Assembly: GCF_030052815.1 (NCBI RefSeq)
Contig: NC_079493.1
Location: 117,949,132-118,013,131 of the forward strand
From: Hevea brasiliensis
Lineage: Eukaryota > Streptophyta > Magnoliopsida > Malpighiales > Euphorbiaceae
Direction: 5' to 3'
Length of the DNA stretch: 64,000 bases
Both the position numbers and the translations under genes were made by a program. Below the pieces are notes generated by a model. That model had not been told where the DNA came from. It worked only from the letters and a program-made list of their open reading frames with translations, and made no database searches. Below, in pieces: positions 59,501 through 64,000 of the stretch (the first letter of the stretch is position 1; each line of letters starts with the position of its first letter).

Positions 59501-61752
59501 TTTTTTATTCACAATATATTTCTGTGGAACTCGGACAGAGTCTCCTCTGTTTTATTAGCATCTAGCGGGTTCCACTGGCTACCTATTAAAAACAGTTTCA
59601 TATCTATTCATAACTCTACATGTCATATCATGTCCTTTCTTTACTCAAATAATTTCAAATGAATATATTTTTCATTCATTCATTCACGTGAAAATTTATA
59701 TACATACATTCTCAAAATTAATTTACAGTCTCAAAATATAATTACAATTTATTTACAGAGTTCAAAATTAATATACATTTCATTATACATGAACCAAAAT
59801 GCAAATCCTACTTACATTGGGCCCTATGTCTAAACTTTCCAATGATATAAATTTTAAGTCATTTGGACCTGACTACAGTGAGTTATGGCCAAATGAATGA
59901 ACATTGTTCATTTGGTCATTTTCTGGATTCACTAATTGATAATCCGTATTAGGTCAATTTTTACGTCACTTTTTAGGCAGAATTTTGGCATGACATATAC
60001 ATGAAAATTAGTCCATTATAGATCATATTTCACCTCCAATTGGCCTCATACCAATTGGGGTCACACAAGGTCAGTTATGGGTCAAAATATATACTGTCCT
60101 CAACAAAACCCAACCTGCACAGAAATTGCACTTCCAATTTTCATTCCTCCTTCTCCCAAACTACAAATTGCATACATCACACTTCTTATTAGCATCAATC
60201 ACATCTCAATTTGGTCAAATGTTCAGCAATAATACATTCAACTCTATTTGATCAAATGTCCAGCAATTACACGTTTAATTCACATTCCATTAAATTTCTA
60301 GTATAAATATTTTCATCAATGAACATATAGCCCTCATTTGCTTATTTATCAATATCACAAATTACCATTTAAATTCATGAAATAATCCATCTCCTAGGTA
60401 CCTCAAAGCTGCCGAATTACACATTCACATAAATCTTTAATATTTATTTCAAAACCTTACTTCAATGTATCAACCTCAAGCATACACATGACAATTAAGT
60501 TCTAGTATATGTAAGCACACTAATCAACCTCACTAATCACCATATACATGAAAGAATTAATCATATTCTCATGAAGATTAAGGCTGCCGAATTAAAGATT
60601 GCTCCCAACTTCCATATTCATTTCATAACCCTACTTCAAAGTATCTATTTCAAACTTACACATAACATCAAATTGCTAGTATACGTAATTAGCCTAATCA
60701 ACTTCATTGCCCATCAATTACATGTAAAAATAACTCAAACTTCTTCAACGTCCATGGCTGCCGAATTCATGCCTCCTACATACTCATCAATTTTCATCAA
60801 TTTTTCTTAGCAAATAAACTCATCCAAAGCTCTAAACAAGAATTAATGAAGGAAAATAGGAAGATTAAGCACTAACCTTTGGTTTACCACTTCTCAACCT
60901 TCACCAAAGCTTCTTTTCTTGCTGCTTATAGCCTTCCCATGATGTGTGGACAATTTCTTGTGAAGGGACTAGTGGAAATCATGGTGAGATTGAGAGAAAT
61001 TGAAGCTTGCATGAAGGAAGAGCTATGGAGGTTTGGAGAGAGCTTCAATTCGGCAAGGTGATGAAGGTTGAAGAAGGTGAATTGATTAGTGGAAATTTTG
61101 GTCCACTAATGCCTTTTATACCTCCACTAATGACTTAATAAAATATTAAAATAATCAAGTTTTATTATTTACAATTATACCCTCCATTTTCTCTTAATTA
61201 CACTATATGTATAAATTTATCTTTTTATGGGGTTTTTAAAATTTAATATCATTTATTTTTAATGGACATTTAGGTCAAAAGTCAACTTTAGGTGTCAAAT
61301 GACCAAAATGCCCCTCTTTGGGTCATATTCGGACTTTTTTGGTAATACCAATTTAATCTGTGATCCGCCGATTTCTTAAATTTTCGTTTTCCTCTTTGCC
61401 GATTAACTAAATTTTCTTTGATATTTCCAATATTAATTATACCTTAGTAGACTTTTAATTAAGTCCTGAAAATTATTTCTCGGGGTTTCCCGTAGTCCTG
61501 AGGTCCGCAATTGCCTTCAGTGTAACTTCCCAGTGCGGTCACCCATTGCTACGATTCCGGCACGTTTAACCCAATTGCACTTTATCTCTTTTATTTTCTC
61601 TTAATTTTTCTTGTATTCTCTTATCATTTATTTCATCATTTTATGTCTCCTCACTATCGTTTAAGTGTAGTTCCCGGCATTCTGACTGTACGAACAGATA
61701 TTAGCCGTCGGAACAGTAGAATATACGGACTACCGACAGTGAGGGCGTTACA
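59325..61752. mobile_element. Solo LTR (2428 bp) inserted in receptor-kinase copy B
   Basis: Ends TGTAATACCCCTCAC and GTGAGGGCGTTACA form an imperfect terminal inverted repeat with TG...CA. A perfect 5-bp target duplication tgacc (59320-59324 and 61753-61757) flanks it. No coding sequence, PBS or second LTR. It looks like a large Gypsy-type LTR left after recombination, probably of the Tekay/Del type by general resemblance. Orientation is unresolved. It contains an (AT)n tract (59440-59494) and a ~170-bp tandem repeat starting at the words GCTGCCGAATT (60408, 60585 and 60751). Confidence 0.85.
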
Positions 61753-62005
61753 TGACCCTCTGATACCGGTGACTGCATGTGACTCCAAACCAATTGCAAA
61801 ATGGGAGGGAATCATTCCATGACTTCAAGATTTGATTTGGATCAATATTTATTCCTTCCTTTAACTTGAGCAGAGCAAGTCCATCAGTCTCATTATTTAC
61901 TGAAGCATTAGCTTGCTTCCACCGTAGGTTCACAGAAAATAAAAGAATCACTTGAAGATAGATGATAAGAAAAGGGCAATGGAAACTGATACCACACAGC
62001 CTCAT
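61753..62005 (-). pseudogene. LRR-XII receptor kinase copy B, 5' end (signal peptide, LRR N-cap)
   Basis: ATG 62005 gives MRLCGISFHCPFLIIYLQVI, closely matching copy A (MRFRGISFHS). The hydrophobic signal segment LIIYLQVILLFSVNLRW is followed by the LRRNT domain NNETDGLALLKLKEGINIDPN...PFCNWFGVTCSHRYQR. The reading continues at 59324 once the solo LTR and one target-duplication copy are set aside. Confidence 0.92.
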
Positions 62006-62624
62006 TTGGTTTGGAGAGACAGGCAGCTTATAGAATGTTAAGTAAGAACAAGTTAATTAGTGTATACTGAAATTGCTTTGCATTCGTTGATGTATATACA
62101 TATATCAGCCTGCATTTCTCTTTTTATCTAAAAAAAAAAATTAAAAAGAAAGAGATTGTCAAGATTTAAACATTAATTATGTAAAATTAATTGTAAGGAA
62201 TGGCGAAGCTTTCCAGAAAAATTGTTTGAACATGTAGTTTTAAGTTTAGTTGAGATAATATGAATAAGACAAGAAGAAATATTGGTTGTTTGATGGGCTA
62301 ATAGTTTGATTGAATAGATGTAGTTTTGGTCCTTTTACAATTAGATTATTTAATTACTTTTAATAGGTTAAATTGAAAAAATTATACAATAAAACTAATG
62401 CACATACAACTAAGTTTCACTATAAAAATTCATTAAATTGATAGCAATTGGACATCAAATCCCTAATAACTTTTCCAAAACATGAGATAAGTTTTTTATA
62501 TATTATATAAATAAAAAATTAGAAGAGTGGGAGCCATGGCCTTCTCTAATCCCATGAAGCTCCGCCCCTGCTCATAGTGCTGTCCATCCTTAGCACTCAA
62601 CACTCACACCTTACGCTTGGGCAT
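62006..62624. repeat. Upstream flank of copy B (duplicate of the copy A flank)
   Basis: Shares TTTGGTTTGGAGAGACAGGC and TTGTTTGAACATGTAGTTTT with 53025-53160. No gene. 62530-62590 has a GAAGCTCCGCCCCTGC word of a kind common at the edges of plant repeats. Confidence 0.6.
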
Positions 62625-63113
62625 GGGATAAATTTTGACAATCGTCCCTGAACTTATCTAGTATAACATTATAGTCCCTTAACATAAAAATGTAACATAA
62701 AACCCCTTCAACTTTCAAATTTTGCACAGTAAAATCTCTCTAACTTCTAATTGTCGGTTTTTCAGTTAGATGCTGACCTAAACAATTCTATCATTGAGCT
62801 TAGTCAATATTTCACTTTTTTCTCTCAAGTTATGTGTAAATTGAATCATTTTTCTCACTATAAATAGAATGATTTTTCAGGTGTAGAGAGAATAATTTTA
62901 CAATTTAAATAAGAGATGAGAGAGAAATATTGACTAAGAGCCATGCGGGAGCTGTTCACATCAGTTTTCAACTCAAAAATCAGTAATTGAAAGTTAAAGG
63001 AATTTTACTGTGTAAAATTTAAAAGTTTAGGGAATTTTATGTTACGTTTTAAAGTTTAAGGACTGTAGTATTATAACCATATAAGTTCAGGGATAGTTAT
63101 TGAAATTTACCCC
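62625..63113. mobile_element. Mutator-type MITE-like element, copy 3 (best preserved)
   Basis: 489 bp. The left end GGGATAAATTTTGACAATCG with CCCTGAACTT is inverted at the right (AAGTTCAGGGATAGTTATTG, AAATTTACCC). Long subterminal inverted arms (AACATAAAACCCCTTCAACT against TTTTATGTTACGTTTTAAAG) surround a second inner palindrome (TTAGTCAATATTTC ... GAAATATTGACTAA). Flanked by 8-9 bp similar sequence (ttgggcat / ttaggcat), as expected for Mutator or hAT. It inserted into the duplicated upstream flank of copy B; the copy A flank lacks it. Confidence 0.75.
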
Positions 63114-63536
63114 TTAGGCATGAGCTCGCACGGCCAGGACCTATGCTATGTATCAGTAAAAATTAACCTGTTAAGAAGGATATAAACTTGAAACCTGATT
63201 ATTATCAGCAAATTGGGACAATCGTTTTTTGAGTTACATCAGTTTTGGACTCGCTTTCTGAAATTAGTAGGCACATGTGGATGTCACAAATGGATATCAC
63301 ATATTAAATTCCTGAAATAAATGGTGTTAACATGTTTCTGAAAGTTTATTTTCTCAAAAGTTGCTGCATTTTCTCATCAAACAAACAGTAAAGTTCTATT
63401 GGGATTAAATAATAAATTGCTTTAGTATTAAATCTACAGCCATGTGCTCGTCACAATATAAATATAAATGCTCATTTAGCATTGTCTAGATACATCATAA
63501 GTATATATGGTATTTGTGAGAGCAAATTTGGAAAGT
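63114..63536. other. Spacer between MITE and receptor copy C
   Basis: 63350-63445 continues the flank shared with 53460-53610. Nothing else is supported. Confidence 0.5.
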
Positions 63537-63994
63537 TCAATCCACAGTGATACACAACGATGGATCTTGGGATGTTGTGCTTGGACCACTTCCTTCAAGG
63601 AAAGCATTCTTAATCATATGCAGTTGGTTGGTGACATCTCTCATGCTCATTCTTTCTTTAGGCGATTCTTTTGAACATGTAACTCCAATTTCAAGGATTG
63701 AGAGCAAGCAATTTCTCACATTTGCTCTTTTTTTGCTTAGGATCTCACAGCTAATGATTTCTTCATCTTCCTCTATTAGATTCTGATCGTCCTCTTTTGT
63801 TTCTTCTGTAAGGAGATTTGGATCCACAATCTGCATTACTCTTTGTGGCAATGCTGCCTTCACAAAGCCATGGAGATTGAAGCACTCTTTGAACATTTCA
63901 TCAATTGGTCTTCTTCCTGAGAACATCTCTAACACGAGGATCCCATAGCTATACACATCTCCCATTCTCGATGCCTCACAGCCCATTCCATATT
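63537..63994 (-). CDS. LRR-XII receptor kinase copy C, last exon only
   Basis: The acceptor TTGCAG (64000-63995) precedes the exon, which reads EYGMGCEASRMGDVYSYGIL, LEMFSGRRPIDEMF..., FVKAALPQRVMQIVDPNLL, an acidic insert (TKEDDQNLIEEDEE), then SILEIGVTCSKESPKERMSMRDVTNQL and ends SGPSTTSQDPSLCITVD. These are kinase subdomains IX-XI. No lesion is visible and the tail is longer than in copy B. It is more diverged from A and B than they are from each other. Whether the rest is intact lies outside the window. Confidence 0.88.
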
Positions 63995-64000
63995 CTGCAA

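Overview
The window is AT-rich nuclear DNA of a flowering plant. It holds intron-containing LRR receptor kinases, a VQ-motif protein, plant-type LTR retrotransposons (a Copia Sirevirus and Gypsy Athila-type elements), a TRIM, MITEs and many (TA)n tracts. The receptor-kinase type and the transposon mix fit a woody eudicot, possibly Malpighiales/Euphorbiaceae, but the taxon is an inference from general resemblance and is not shown by the sequence.

Layout. 1-7332: a decayed Copia/Sirevirus element on the minus strand that runs off the left edge. One complete LTR (5918-7332), the PBS, gag, pol and a possible env-like ORF that is still open at base 1 are visible. 7333-13850: non-coding DNA built from ~245-bp repeat units that end in TA microsatellites, plus a diverged duplication of the flanking non-coding block. 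14455-14841: a TRIM retrotransposon with a 5-bp target duplication. 19135-19758: the only clearly intact complete gene, an intronless VQ-motif protein. A MITE lies just downstream and a relative of it at 23.1 kb.

23.5-64 kb: a cluster of minus-strand LRR-XII (At3g47570/EFR/Xa21-like) receptor kinases. There is a small kinase fragment (23.5 kb), copy A (24.66-26.58 plus 51.72-53.02 kb), copy B (56.39-59.32 plus 61.75-62.0 kb) and the last exon of copy C at the right edge. Copies A and B are pseudogenes that share duplicated flanks. Copy A is split by a 25.1-kb insertion. This is an Athila-like element (26582-51723, TSD catat) that was itself split in gag by a second, related 11.1-kb Athila-like element (29703-40801, TSD gctag). 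Copy B is split by a 2.43-kb solo LTR (59325-61752, TSD tgacc).

Nothing here behaves as an operon-like working system. The biology is receptor-gene duplication followed by repeated retrotransposon invasion. The most unusual signal is that three elements, from two superfamilies, each seem to repeat a short LTR motif family in the non-coding DNA downstream of pol or env. The two nested elements also share a conserved non-coding 3' block with an extra internal polypurine tract.
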